A DNA stretch of 43,211 bases from positions 1 through 43,211 of the forward strand of contig JAFGOG010000057.1 of assembly GCA_016926595.1 (NCBI GenBank), read 5' to 3'. The position numbers and the translations under genes were made by a program. The notes below the pieces were generated by a model. The model saw only the letters and a list, made by a program, of their open reading frames with translations. It was not told the origin of the DNA and made no database searches. Shown here piece after piece: positions 7,921 to 15,632 of this stretch. The DNA comes from Anaerolineae bacterium (GTDB lineage: Bacteria > Chloroflexota > Anaerolineae > JAAYZQ01). How positions within the stretch are numbered: position 1 is the first letter of the stretch; every line of letters begins with the position of its first letter.

Positions 7921-9918
7921 TCAGTGCGCCGCTTCGGCAAGGGCCTTGCGGCTGTACAGGTTGCGCTCTTCTGGCGGCACGGCGAAAAAGGCTGCCAACG
8001 GGACATCGCCACTTTGACCGAAGCGGGTCGGATCGTACTCGGGCAGGCCCAGCTCGGCGCGCTTTTTGTCGATGTGTTCGAGCGCCTTGTTCACCATCTC
8101 CTGTGGGTCTTGGATGAACTCAAGCTTGCCGCCCACCTTAGATTCCCATCCCTCTGTGATCAACTGCTGGACTTCCTCGCTGCCGGCCACCGGGTTCGGA
8201 TAGCCAAAGATGACATAGACACCTGAGGCCACAAAGTAGGTGCCGATGGATAGCGCCTTTTCGCTCATCCACTCGGGCGCCATGCCCACGGCCGGCAGGT
8301 CGGCAATGTCCTCACCCAAGCCACCCTCGGTGGCCATCTGTGAGGCCACAGTCAGGATGCGGGTGTTGTCTACACAGGAGCCCAGGTGGAGCACCGGCGG
8401 GATGCCGATCGCTTCACATACTTCGCGCAGTCCTGGCCCGGCCACATTCAGGGCCTCTGGTCCCAGCAGGCCCACTTTTGCCGCGGAGATGGCGCTGCAG
8501 CCGGTCTGGACAACCAGCACGTCGTTTTTGATCAGCTCTTGCACGACATGGTTGTGGACATGGTCGTGGGGCGTCCGCGCATTGTTGCAGCCGACGACGC
8601 CGGCCACGCCGCGGATGCGGCCGGCCATGATGGCGTCGTTAAGTGGGCGGAAGGAGCCGCGATAGTAGCCGCCCTGCATATAGCGCAGGTACTCGTGGCT
8701 AAATCCGGCGACCAGCGGGGCGCTCACATTGGGAATATAGACCTTTTCGGTTTTGCCCCGGTTGGCAAAGTTGTCAATGCCCACCTTGACGATCTCTTTG
8801 GCGATCTTGAGGGCCTCGTGTTCGTTGAACTCCATGTGGAGAGCGCCCTTGATTTTGGCCTTGCGCGAAGTGGTAATGAGCTTGGTGTGGTACTGCTCGG
8901 CGATCGGCGCAAGCGCCTGCATGATGCACTGGATGTCGACGATCATAGCCTCCACTACGCCGGTGGCAATGGCCAGCTCCTGGCTCAAAAAGTTGCCCAC
9001 GGTTCTCACGCCCTGGCGCATCAGGGTCTCGTTGGCGGTGCAGCAGATGCCAGTCAGGTTGATGCCTTTGGCCCCTTTAGTTTTGGCGTATTCGATCATC
9101 TCCGGATCCTGGCAGGCGACCAGGATCATCTCGGAAAGGATTGGCTCGTGGCCGTGGACGACAATGTTGACCTGATCCTCCTCCAGGCAGCCCATGTTGA
9201 CTTCGCTGGAGAGCGGGACCGGTGTGCCGAACAGGATGTCGGTGATGTCGGTCGACAGCATCGACCCTCCCCATCCGTCTGACAGGGCAGTGCGCAAGGC
9301 GTGATCGAGAATGTGCTCAGCGTCCTGGTCGTTGCCGACGTGAGTGCGGTGCAGAGTCTCGACTATCTCGCGGTCGACGCCCCTAGGGGCGACAGTACGC
9401 TCTTTCCAAACCTGCTGGCGTTTTTTCGGGGCACGCGCCAGATACTTGAGGGTACCGTGCTGCTGGCCAAATTGAGCCAGAGCAGCTTCTGCCACGTCCT
9501 TGGCGATCTCCTGAGTTTCCCGGCCCTGTACAGGGACGCCTAAGAAGTGGGCGATCTCGACCAGCTTGCCGACGTCGCGGATATAATAGTCGGGCGCTTC
9601 TCCTTCGGCTACGGCCAGCAGTGTTAGGGCCATGTCGCGCCCATGGTCTGAGTGGGCTGCCGCGCCTGCGGCAATCTGCCGGGCGAGGTTACGGGCCACC
9701 ACTGTGTCAATTGTGGCGCCGCAAATGCCGGTCTTGGTCTTGCCCACCAGACGGCAGGGGCCCATCGAGCAGATCCTACAGCAGACGCCATCGCTGCCGA
9801 TAGGGCAGGGCTTGGTGTGCTCGGCGCGGTCAAAAGCCGTCTCGATGCCTTTTTCGTGCGTGATCTCGAGCAATTCCGCGACTGCTGGGTCAGCAGTCAA
9901 TGATGCATATTCGGACAT
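7921..9918 (-). CDS. acsA: Carbon monoxide dehydrogenase catalytic subunit AcsA/CooS
   Basis: It reduces CO2 to CO (or the reverse) at a nickel-iron-sulfur C-cluster, passing CO to AcsB. At 665 residues it is slightly above the usual 630-675 range midpoint. The B- and D-cluster cysteines lie in the N-terminal block (Cys38, Cys46, Cys47, Cys50, Cys55, Cys66). The C-cluster ligands are all present: the HGH motif at 255-257, Cys292/293, Cys331, Cys444 (VVGCNNAR), Cys474 (QTGCSA) and Cys515 (LGSCVDNTR). The start is an ATG preceded by AAGGAAA. It is the second gene of the acs half of the cluster and follows a small HMA-like gene by 37 bases. Maturation would need nickel insertion by CooC, encoded at 41147-41917. 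Confidence 0.97.
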   Translation of the reverse strand: MSEYASLTADPAVAELLEITHEKGIETAFDRAEHTKPCPIGSDGVCCRICSMGPCRLVGKTKTGICGATIDTVVARNLARQIAAGAAAHSDHGRDMALTLLAVAEGEAPDYYIRDVGKLVEIAHFLGVPVQGRETQEIAKDVAEAALAQFGQQHGTLKYLARAPKKRQQVWKERTVAPRGVDREIVETLHRTHVGNDQDAEHILDHALRTALSDGWGGSMLSTDITDILFGTPVPLSSEVNMGCLEEDQVNIVVHGHEPILSEMILVACQDPEMIEYAKTKGAKGINLTGICCTANETLMRQGVRTVGNFLSQELAIATGVVEAMIVDIQCIMQALAPIAEQYHTKLITTSRKAKIKGALHMEFNEHEALKIAKEIVKVGIDNFANRGKTEKVYIPNVSAPLVAGFSHEYLRYMQGGYYRGSFRPLNDAIMAGRIRGVAGVVGCNNARTPHDHVHNHVVQELIKNDVLVVQTGCSAISAAKVGLLGPEALNVAGPGLREVCEAIGIPPVLHLGSCVDNTRILTVASQMATEGGLGEDIADLPAVGMAPEWMSEKALSIGTYFVASGVYVIFGYPNPVAGSEEVQQLITEGWESKVGGKLEFIQDPQEMVNKALEHIDKKRAELGLPEYDPTRFGQSGDVPLAAFFAVPPEERNLYSRKALAEAAH

Positions 9919-9955
9919 TTCGTTTCCTTCTTTCTAGGTATTTGGGCGAACATCT

Positions 9956-10288
9956 CTAATACTTGCGAAAGTCGCCCGACATTTCAAGGTCACGCATGTC
10001 GGTTTCGCTGATCCGCTCCTGGAACTGGAACCAATCGGATGAATCGTCGATGCGCGGCGGGTGGGCCGGCAGAGAGGGCGCCGCGGCGATCTGATAGCCG
10101 GCCTGGGCCAACGCGCCGGACAGGGCGTCAGGCGTCACGGATGTTGGGTCGTACTTGATCCGTACGTCCTGGTAAAGCGCGCTGGCAGTTACCTCGACCA
10201 CGCCCGTTACCTGGCCCAGCGCCCGCCGCACAGCCAACACATGATGGTCGGCCCACAGGGTGGGGATGCTAAATGTGATTTTTTCCAT
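9956..10288 (-). CDS. Small heavy-metal-associated (HMA) domain protein lacking CxxC, first gene of the acs half
   Basis: This 110-residue protein has the beta-alpha-beta-beta-alpha-beta pattern of the HMA/copper-chaperone fold over residues 1-66: GVVEVTASALYQDVRIKYDP matches the second and third strands, and DALSGALAQAGYQI the second helix. The metal-binding MxCxxC loop is replaced: the two cysteine positions are Ala13 and His16, giving L-W-A-D-H-H. A charged tail (67-110) follows. The chosen ATG has AAGGAG about nine bases upstream; the ORF runs 30 codons further but that part crosses a dispersed repeat and a promoter. Lying directly before CODH, it could handle nickel through Asp/His or act as a structural partner. 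Both are guesses. I do not know a named family for it. Confidence 0.75.
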   Translation of the reverse strand: MEKITFSIPTLWADHHVLAVRRALGQVTGVVEVTASALYQDVRIKYDPTSVTPDALSGALAQAGYQIAAAPSLPAHPPRIDDSSDWFQFQERISETDMRDLEMSGDFRKY

Positions 10289-10316
10289 CAAGGCAACTCC
10301 TTCGATAGATCTCGGA

Positions 10317-10342
10317 AGATTCTTCACTTCGCTCAGAATGAC
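10317..10342. repeat. Dispersed CTTCGCTCAGRATGAY-type repeat, copy 1
   Basis: These 26 bases match 34902-34927 at 22 positions. The element lies in the leader of the HMA-acsA transcript. In one frame it reads ILSEVKNL, and the second copy reads ILSEAKNL inside a gene. Confidence 0.6.
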
Positions 10343-10349
10343 CACGGCC

Positions 10350-10378
10350 ATTGTAACACAGAAGGCCATATCGCACAA
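10350..10378 (-). promoter_or_regulatory. Candidate promoter for the HMA-acsABDCVE half
   Basis: On the minus strand TTGTGC (10373-10378) is followed after 17 bases by TACAAT (10350-10355). The -10 box differs from consensus at one base and the -35 is weak. It lies about 60 bases before the HMA start and after two hairpins that follow fhs, so the acs genes may be transcribed separately from the folate genes. Confidence 0.45.
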
Positions 10379-10414
10379 AGTTGTAAATCTGCATTGTTAA
10401 GTGAGTTCAACGAT

Positions 10415-10464
10415 CCCGGCCCTCTGGTCGGCCGGGGCATTGGGGAGGGCATTCGCCCTCCCCA
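10415..10464 (-). terminator. Two tandem hairpins after fhs
   Basis: A perfect 10-bp stem (TGGGGAGGGC, 10441-10450, with 10455-10464, ATTC loop) and a perfect 7-bp stem (CCCGGCC, 10415-10421, with 10430-10436) follow the fhs stop on the minus strand. Neither has a T run, so termination would be partial or factor-dependent. Confidence 0.5.
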
Positions 10465-10475
10465 TTTCCACAGTT

Positions 10476-12347
10476 CTAGAACAGCCCCACCACACGACCG
10501 GTCTCCAGGTCCAGGTCTACGTCGGTAAAGGCAGGGCGGGTCGGCAGGCCGGGCATGGTGCGCATCGTGCCCAACAGCGGGAAGAGAAAGCCGGCGCCCA
10601 CGCTGGCTCGGATGTCGGTGATGGGCAGGGTCCAGTTCTGGGGTGCGCCTTTGACCGCGGCGTCGTGGGTGAACGACAGGTGGGTCTTGGCCATGCAGAG
10701 CGGCAGGTGGCTGAGCCCCATCTTGGTAAAGAGCTCGATCTTGGCCTCAGTTTCGGGCGTGTAGGTGATAGTCCCGGCGCGGTAGATCTCCTTGGCGATC
10801 GTCTCGATCTTTTGCTTGATCGAATAGTCGTCGGGGTAGAGGAACTTGAACTTGGACGGTTTCTCGCAGGCTTTCATGACGGCCTTGGCCAGGTCGGCGC
10901 CACCGGCGCCGCCGTCGGCCCACACGGAGCTGACTACAGCATCCTCGGCGCCAGTTTCCTGGGCACGCTTGCGGATCAGGGCGATCTCGGCGTCGGTGTC
11001 GTCCTTGAAGCGGTTGATGGCGACCACCACCGGCACGCCGAACTTGAGCACGTTTTCGATGTGCTGCAGCAGGTTGGGCAGGCCTTTTTCCAGGAGCTCC
11101 AGGTTTTCCTGGGTGTAGGCCTTGTCCAGTGGCTTGCCGGCGACGACCTTGGGTCCACCGCCGTGCATCTTCAAGGCGCGGACGGTGCAGACCAGGACGA
11201 CGCAGTTGGGGATCAGGCCGCTGACGCGGCACTTGATGTCCATGAACTTTTCCATGCCGCAGTCGGCGCCAAAGCCCGACTCGGTCACGACATAGCCCTT
11301 CTCGCCGACGAGCTTGAGGGCGATTCGGTCGGCCAAGATCGAGCTGTTGCCCTGGGCGATGTTAGCAAAGGGCCCGCAGTGGACAAAGGCCGGGCTGCCC
11401 ATCAGCGTCTGCATCAGGTTGGGCATGATCGCCTCTTTGAGCAGGACGGTCATCGCGCCGGCGACGTTCAGGTCTTCGGCCGTGATCGGTTCGCCTTTCT
11501 TGTTGGTGCCGATGATGATCCGGCCCATCCGGTTACGTAGGTCTTCGATGCCGCTGCACAGGGCCAGGGCGGCCATGATCTCGGAGGCGACGGTGATGTC
11601 GTAACCAGCCTGCCGCGGAGGCCCATCGTTGACCATTCCCAGCCCGCAGATGATGTTGCGCAGTGACGCATCGCTCACATCCACGACACGCCGCCACTGG
11701 ATCGCGTAGGGGTCGATGTCCAGGCGGAACATCTTTTCCTTGTTTTCGGCGCTCAGGTCGGATGGCTTGTCCGACTGGATGCCCAGCTTGGCCAGCCGTT
11801 TGCGCATGGAGGGGGTATACACGTCATCCGGGCAGAGGGCCTTGGCCAGGAAGTTGGTGCTCCAGCGGGATTCTTTCTGCAGGCGGTTATCGACGGCCGC
11901 TGCCAGCAGGTTGTGGGCGGCACCTACGGCGTGGATGTCGCCGGTCAGGTGCAGGTTGAAATCCTCCATGGAGAGGATCTGGGCGTAGCCGCCGCCGGCG
12001 GCACCGCCCTTGATGCCGAAGGTTGGCCCCTGGGAAGGCTGGCGGATGCAAGTAAAGACTTTTTCACCCAGGTAGGACAGGCCTTGGCTGACGCCGACGG
12101 TGGTGACCGTCTTGCCTTCGCCCAGGGGGGTGGGGGTGATGGCGGTCACGTCGATGTACTTGCCGTTGGGCCGGTCGGCCAGCCGCTCCAGCACGTCCAG
12201 GTGGACTTTGGCCTTGTACTTGCCGTGAAAGTCCAGGTCATCTTCGGTCAGGCCGACCTCACGGGCAACGTCGATAATCGGTCGCATGGTGGCTGCCTGA
12301 GCGATGTCGATGTCGCTGGGCACGGGCCGCTTGATGTCAACTAGCAT
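10476..12347 (-). CDS. fhs: Formate--tetrahydrofolate ligase
   Basis: It joins formate to THF with ATP to give 10-formyl-THF, the entry step of the methyl branch. The protein has 623 residues, against about 555-560 for acetogen enzymes. The P-loop TPTPLGEGKT, the RQPSQGPTFG stretch, KGGAAGGGYAQ and the LTGDIHA motif are all present. The P-S-Q-G-P-T version and the extra length resemble the synthetase domain of eukaryotic C1-THF synthase more than the Moorella enzyme; this comparison is from memory. The ATG has a strong AAGGAGG site seven bases upstream and a near-consensus promoter 90 bases upstream (12440-12468). The gene is followed by two hairpins before the acs half begins. Confidence 0.96.
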   Translation of the reverse strand: MLVDIKRPVPSDIDIAQAATMRPIIDVAREVGLTEDDLDFHGKYKAKVHLDVLERLADRPNGKYIDVTAITPTPLGEGKTVTTVGVSQGLSYLGEKVFTCIRQPSQGPTFGIKGGAAGGGYAQILSMEDFNLHLTGDIHAVGAAHNLLAAAVDNRLQKESRWSTNFLAKALCPDDVYTPSMRKRLAKLGIQSDKPSDLSAENKEKMFRLDIDPYAIQWRRVVDVSDASLRNIICGLGMVNDGPPRQAGYDITVASEIMAALALCSGIEDLRNRMGRIIIGTNKKGEPITAEDLNVAGAMTVLLKEAIMPNLMQTLMGSPAFVHCGPFANIAQGNSSILADRIALKLVGEKGYVVTESGFGADCGMEKFMDIKCRVSGLIPNCVVLVCTVRALKMHGGGPKVVAGKPLDKAYTQENLELLEKGLPNLLQHIENVLKFGVPVVVAINRFKDDTDAEIALIRKRAQETGAEDAVVSSVWADGGAGGADLAKAVMKACEKPSKFKFLYPDDYSIKQKIETIAKEIYRAGTITYTPETEAKIELFTKMGLSHLPLCMAKTHLSFTHDAAVKGAPQNWTLPITDIRASVGAGFLFPLLGTMRTMPGLPTRPAFTDVDLDLETGRVVGLF

Positions 12348-12439
12348 GTGTTACCTCCTTCGGTAGTATTTGGATTTTTTTTGTCGCCTCTACAGCGTTG
12401 TCTGATCTATGACCCCCTGGTGAGGAGTGTCGGTCCACT

Positions 12440-12468
12440 AGTCTACCATAGGCACCCGACCTTGTCAA
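12440..12468 (-). promoter_or_regulatory. Strong promoter for fhs
   Basis: TTGACA (12463-12468, minus strand) and TAGACT (12440-12445) are separated by exactly 17 bases. This is the best -35 box in the cluster and lies in the 165-base gap between folD and fhs, the widest gap in the folate part. Confidence 0.75.
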
Positions 12469-12481
12469 ACAGGACCTGTTT
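12467..12481. promoter_or_regulatory. Candidate operator palindrome at the fhs -35 box
   Basis: AAACAGG-A-CCTGTTT is a perfect 7-bp inverted repeat with a one-base centre that overlaps the end of the TTGACA box by two bases. It is well placed for an activator or repressor of fhs. No regulator gene is adjacent, so the assignment rests on position alone. Confidence 0.4.
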
Positions 12482-12512
12482 TCAGGCATCGCGGATGACT
12501 GCCTTGACCTGC

Positions 12513-13391
12513 CTAGCCGACCTGCCCCTTGGCTGCTTCGAGCAGGTTCAGGCAGAGTATGACGTTGGTCATCGGGCCGGTACCGCCCGGCACCGGCGTG
12601 ATCATGCCTGCTACTTCAGCCGCCTCGGCGTAGGCCACGTCGCCGACCATCTTGCCTTCGACGTCGTTGACTCCGAAATCAACCACCACGGCTCCAGGCT
12701 TGATCCAATCGCCCCGGATCATCTCCGCCCGGCCCACCGCGGCGCACAGGATGTCGGCCTGGCGGCAGACGCCGGGCAGGTTGGCGGTGCGGGAATGGCA
12801 GATGGTGACGGTGGCGTTTTCGCGCATCAGAAGCATGGCCATCGGCTTGCCGACGATGTTGGAGCGTCCGACCACCACGGCGTGCTTGCCGTTGAACTCG
12901 ACGCCAAAGCGGCGCATCAGCTCCATGCCGCCGGCCGGGGTCGCCGGGACGAAGAAGGGCCCCACGCCGGGCGGCCGCCCCGCGGGCGCGACCATGGCCA
13001 GTCTGCCGGCGTTGGCCTCATGCACGCCGTCTACGTCCTTGGCCGGCGACAGGGCCGCCTTGACCGCAGCCTCGTCGATGCCTCTGGGCATCGGTTCCTG
13101 GACCATGATGCCATGAACGGCCGGGTCGGCGTTCAGCCTGGCGACGAGGGCCACCAGCTCGTCCTGGCTGGCGGTCTCGGGCAGGACACATATCTGGGCG
13201 GTCATGCCCCGTGCGGCGGTCGTTTTGTTGATGGCGTTGGCATACCACACCGAGGCCGGGTCCTCGCCAGCGCGCACCACGGCGATGGTCGGCGTGACGC
13301 CGGTCTGGGCTTTGAATTCAGCCACGGCGGCGTCGAGCTCGGCTTGTAGCGTCTTGGCGGTCGCTTTGCCGTCGAGAATGGTTGCTGTCAT
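12513..13391 (-). CDS. folD: Bifunctional methylene-THF dehydrogenase / methenyl-THF cyclohydrolase FolD
   Basis: It interconverts 10-formyl-, methenyl- and methylene-THF using NAD(P). The 292 residues match the family. Visible features are the catalytic region YxxxxxK-like segment ASVWYANAINKTT near the N-terminus, the GRSNIVGKPMAMLL signature (about 176-189) that begins the Rossmann domain, and the terminal PVPGGTGPMTNVILCLNLLEA signature. The ATG has AGGAGGAG nine bases upstream. With FchA directly before it there are two possible cyclohydrolases, so FolD may mainly serve as the dehydrogenase here. FchA-FolD-Fhs are consecutive, in reverse order of their reactions. Confidence 0.95.
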   Translation of the reverse strand: MTATILDGKATAKTLQAELDAAVAEFKAQTGVTPTIAVVRAGEDPASVWYANAINKTTAARGMTAQICVLPETASQDELVALVARLNADPAVHGIMVQEPMPRGIDEAAVKAALSPAKDVDGVHEANAGRLAMVAPAGRPPGVGPFFVPATPAGGMELMRRFGVEFNGKHAVVVGRSNIVGKPMAMLLMRENATVTICHSRTANLPGVCRQADILCAAVGRAEMIRGDWIKPGAVVVDFGVNDVEGKMVGDVAYAEAAEVAGMITPVPGGTGPMTNVILCLNLLEAAKGQVG

Positions 13392-13419
13392 GTCGGATCT
13401 CCTCCTGTTGTGTCGATGG

Positions 13420-14046
13420 TTATAGCTTGCTGGCTACATAATCATAGATCTCGTCGCGCATCACCCCTTTGCCGGCCAGCAGCCCATCCAGGTGGGCGCG
13501 CTTTTCGGCTACGAAATCCTGGTCCTTGATAGTGCCCAAGTTGATGAGGACATTGAGGGCCGCAGCACGCAGTGCGGCTTCGGCCATCAGCACGGCCACG
13601 CCGGCATCGCTCACTGCCCACTTGTTGCCCTTTTCCGCGGCCGGCATGCACAGGTCCATGATCTTGACGGCAGCCTCGGCAATGTGCAACGGCGGCATCG
13701 TGGCGTTCTTCAGGGCGTCCTGCATGGCCGCGGTCCGCACCGCCTTTTGCTCGTCGGTGTCACGGGGCATTTTGGCTGCCTGGGAGTAGGCGGTGTAGGC
13801 GGCGACGTCGGCCTCCAGCAGGTCGACCATTTCGTGGCGCAGCGCCTCCGACTGAGTCAGCAGAGCCTCGATGTCTGCCTGCACCCCCTCGTAGCCCTTC
13901 TTGCCCAGGGTCAAGTTGCAGACCATGCTAATCAGCGCCGCACCCAGCGCGCCGCTGAGGGCGGCGACGCTGCCGCCGCCGGGGGCCGGGAGGCTGCTGG
14001 CCAGGTCGTCCAGGAAACTGGTTACCGGTTTGTCAGTGAGTTTCAC
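13420..14046 (-). CDS. fchA: Methenyl-THF cyclohydrolase FchA (formiminotransferase-cyclodeaminase family)
   Basis: It opens and closes the methenyl bridge between 10-formyl-THF and methenyl-THF. The 208-residue all-helical protein belongs to the cyclodeaminase/cyclohydrolase family (FTCD_C), recognisable from the N-terminal SFLDDLASSLPAPGGGSVAALSGALGAAL block with its Asp and the PAPGGGS loop, and MVCNLTLGKKGYE after it. The start is GTG at 14046, nine bases from AGGAGGG. It is 19 bases after the HdrCB gene and 28 before folD. The acetogen Moorella and relatives use the same fold for this step; overlap with FolD's own cyclohydrolase activity is common. Confidence 0.92.
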   Translation of the reverse strand: MKLTDKPVTSFLDDLASSLPAPGGGSVAALSGALGAALISMVCNLTLGKKGYEGVQADIEALLTQSEALRHEMVDLLEADVAAYTAYSQAAKMPRDTDEQKAVRTAAMQDALKNATMPPLHIAEAAVKIMDLCMPAAEKGNKWAVSDAGVAVLMAEAALRAAALNVLINLGTIKDQDFVAEKRAHLDGLLAGKGVMRDEIYDYVASKL

Positions 14047-14064
14047 GATCCTTTACCCTCCTGA

Positions 14065-15576
14065 TCAGATTAGTTCTTTTTCCTTCAACAGCCCAATGGC
14101 ATCGGAAAGGTGCTTGTCCAGGCCCAGGGCCTTGGGCGGCAGCCCATAGGCCAGCCCCATCAGTTGGGTGAAATAGAGGATGGGGATGTGCAGATCTTCC
14201 CCATACTCGTCGTTGATCTGCTTCTGGCGCATGTCGAGGTTGGCGTGGCACAAAGGGCAGGCGGTGACGATCAGATCGGCGCCCACGTCCCTGGCGTTCT
14301 TCAGGATCTTGTGACTCAGGTCCAAAGCGATCTCAAGTGTGCTCAGCGACAGCGAGCCGCCGCAGCAGTCGGTCTTGTAGGTCCAGTCCAGGGCCTCTGC
14401 TCCCAGCACCTCGACCAGGCGGTCCATATTGGTGGGGTACTCGTAGTGCTCCTCGCCGGTGACGTCGGGCGGGCGGGTGAGCAGGCATCCGTAGTAGCAG
14501 ACTGCCTTGAGCCCGGCCAGCGGCTTGACCACTGGCTTGGCTGCGGCGTCGTACCCCACCCGGTCGGTGATGGTGGTCAACAGGTTATCGACCTTGATGC
14601 CGCCGGTGAACTCGAAGCCGATGTCTTCGGCGATCCGCTGTCGCAGCTCGGGGTCGTGTTGTACCTCGTGCATGGCGATGCGAAAGCGGGAGAAGCAGGC
14701 AGCGCAGGGCATGGTCATGTAGCTGTGGCCCATCTCCTGGGCGATGGACAGCGTTTCCATGGGCAGTTTGATCGAGCGGTAGTAGTTGGTGTTGTGGGCT
14801 GGCGACGTGCCGCAGCACTTCCAGCCTGTCGGCTCGACCAGGTTGAGGCCCAGCTTCTCGGCCACGGCCTTGGTGGATAGGTGGAACTCGATCCCGGTGG
14901 CATGCAGGCTGCAACCGGGGTAGTAGGAGATGACGTTGCTCTTGGCGGCCTTGGCTGCCGGTCTTGCGACCTTCGGGTAAGCGTCCATCACATCCGGCCC
15001 GATGTCTACCGGCTGGCGGGCAGGCCGGCGGCGATTGCGCGGCCGCCGGGCGATGCTGGGCAGGATCTTGAGCTTGCCGGCGCGGAGCATCTTGATGGCC
15101 ATGGCTATATCGTAGCGGAAGAGCTGGCGGAAGAACTGCTTGCGGGGCGGCTCGCCGGCCAGCAACTCGCGGATGTACAGCTCGGCCATCAAGCCCAGCT
15201 CCCACATCCGTCCGAACCAGCCGATGCCCCGGTTGGCTGATTTGTAGAACATGGGCACGGTACGGACCTTGGGCCGGATCTTGCGTTCCTGGGCCATGAT
15301 CTCCAGGACGTCCATGATGCGGGCGATGTCGATGCCCTGCGGGCAGCGGGTAGTGCAGGTCTCGCAGGCGGCGCAAATCCAGATCGTCCGTGAGTTGAGC
15401 ACCATGTCAGTCTGCCCGAGCTGGCAGGCGCGCATCACCTGGTTGGGCGTCAGGTCAAAGTAGGCAGCCACCGGGCAGCCAGCCGTGCACTTTTTGCACT
15501 GGTAACACAGGAAAACGTTCTCGCCCGATCGTTCTTTGATCTCGTGGGCGAGATCGGTTTGCAGCGTTAGCGTCAT
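14065..15576 (-). CDS. hdrCB: Fused heterodisulfide-reductase-like HdrC-HdrB protein
   Basis: The 503-residue protein joins two Hdr subunits. Residues 20-95 are HdrC-like, with two 4Fe-4S motifs (Cys24, 27, 30, 34 and Cys68, 71, 74, 78). Residues about 213-485 are HdrB-like, with two CCG domains: Cys222, Cys254-Cys255, Cys291, Cys294, then Cys360, Cys364, Cys404-Cys405, Cys440, Cys443, enough for the paired non-cubane clusters of HdrB. An Arg-rich linker (about 165-190) connects them. The gene lies between metF and fchA, so its partner is more likely MetF/MetV than a CoM-CoB heterodisulfide, as proposed for the separate hdrC and hdrB genes beside metVF in acetogens. AAAGGAG precedes the ATG. 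Substrate is inferred from context only. Confidence 0.9.
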   Translation of the reverse strand: MTLTLQTDLAHEIKERSGENVFLCYQCKKCTAGCPVAAYFDLTPNQVMRACQLGQTDMVLNSRTIWICAACETCTTRCPQGIDIARIMDVLEIMAQERKIRPKVRTVPMFYKSANRGIGWFGRMWELGLMAELYIRELLAGEPPRKQFFRQLFRYDIAMAIKMLRAGKLKILPSIARRPRNRRRPARQPVDIGPDVMDAYPKVARPAAKAAKSNVISYYPGCSLHATGIEFHLSTKAVAEKLGLNLVEPTGWKCCGTSPAHNTNYYRSIKLPMETLSIAQEMGHSYMTMPCAACFSRFRIAMHEVQHDPELRQRIAEDIGFEFTGGIKVDNLLTTITDRVGYDAAAKPVVKPLAGLKAVCYYGCLLTRPPDVTGEEHYEYPTNMDRLVEVLGAEALDWTYKTDCCGGSLSLSTLEIALDLSHKILKNARDVGADLIVTACPLCHANLDMRQKQINDEYGEDLHIPILYFTQLMGLAYGLPPKALGLDKHLSDAIGLLKEKELI

Positions 15577-15632
15577 GAGCTACTCCTTTGGATCACCAAT
15601 CCACTCGCTACGCTCGGGATGCTCCGCGAGGA

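Noticed and set aside
10289..10378. Thirty extra codons at the start of the HMA-like gene.
   Set aside because: They cover a dispersed repeat and the likely promoter; the internal ATG has a good AAGGAG.
12373..12380. Run of eight T before fhs, considered as a terminator tail.
   Set aside because: On the plus strand no stem precedes it and no gene ends there; on the minus strand it is a run of A in the fhs leader.
12348..13349. A 333-codon plus-strand frame opposite folD.
   Set aside because: It is antisense to folD and crosses the fhs promoter; no domain or ribosome binding site is seen.
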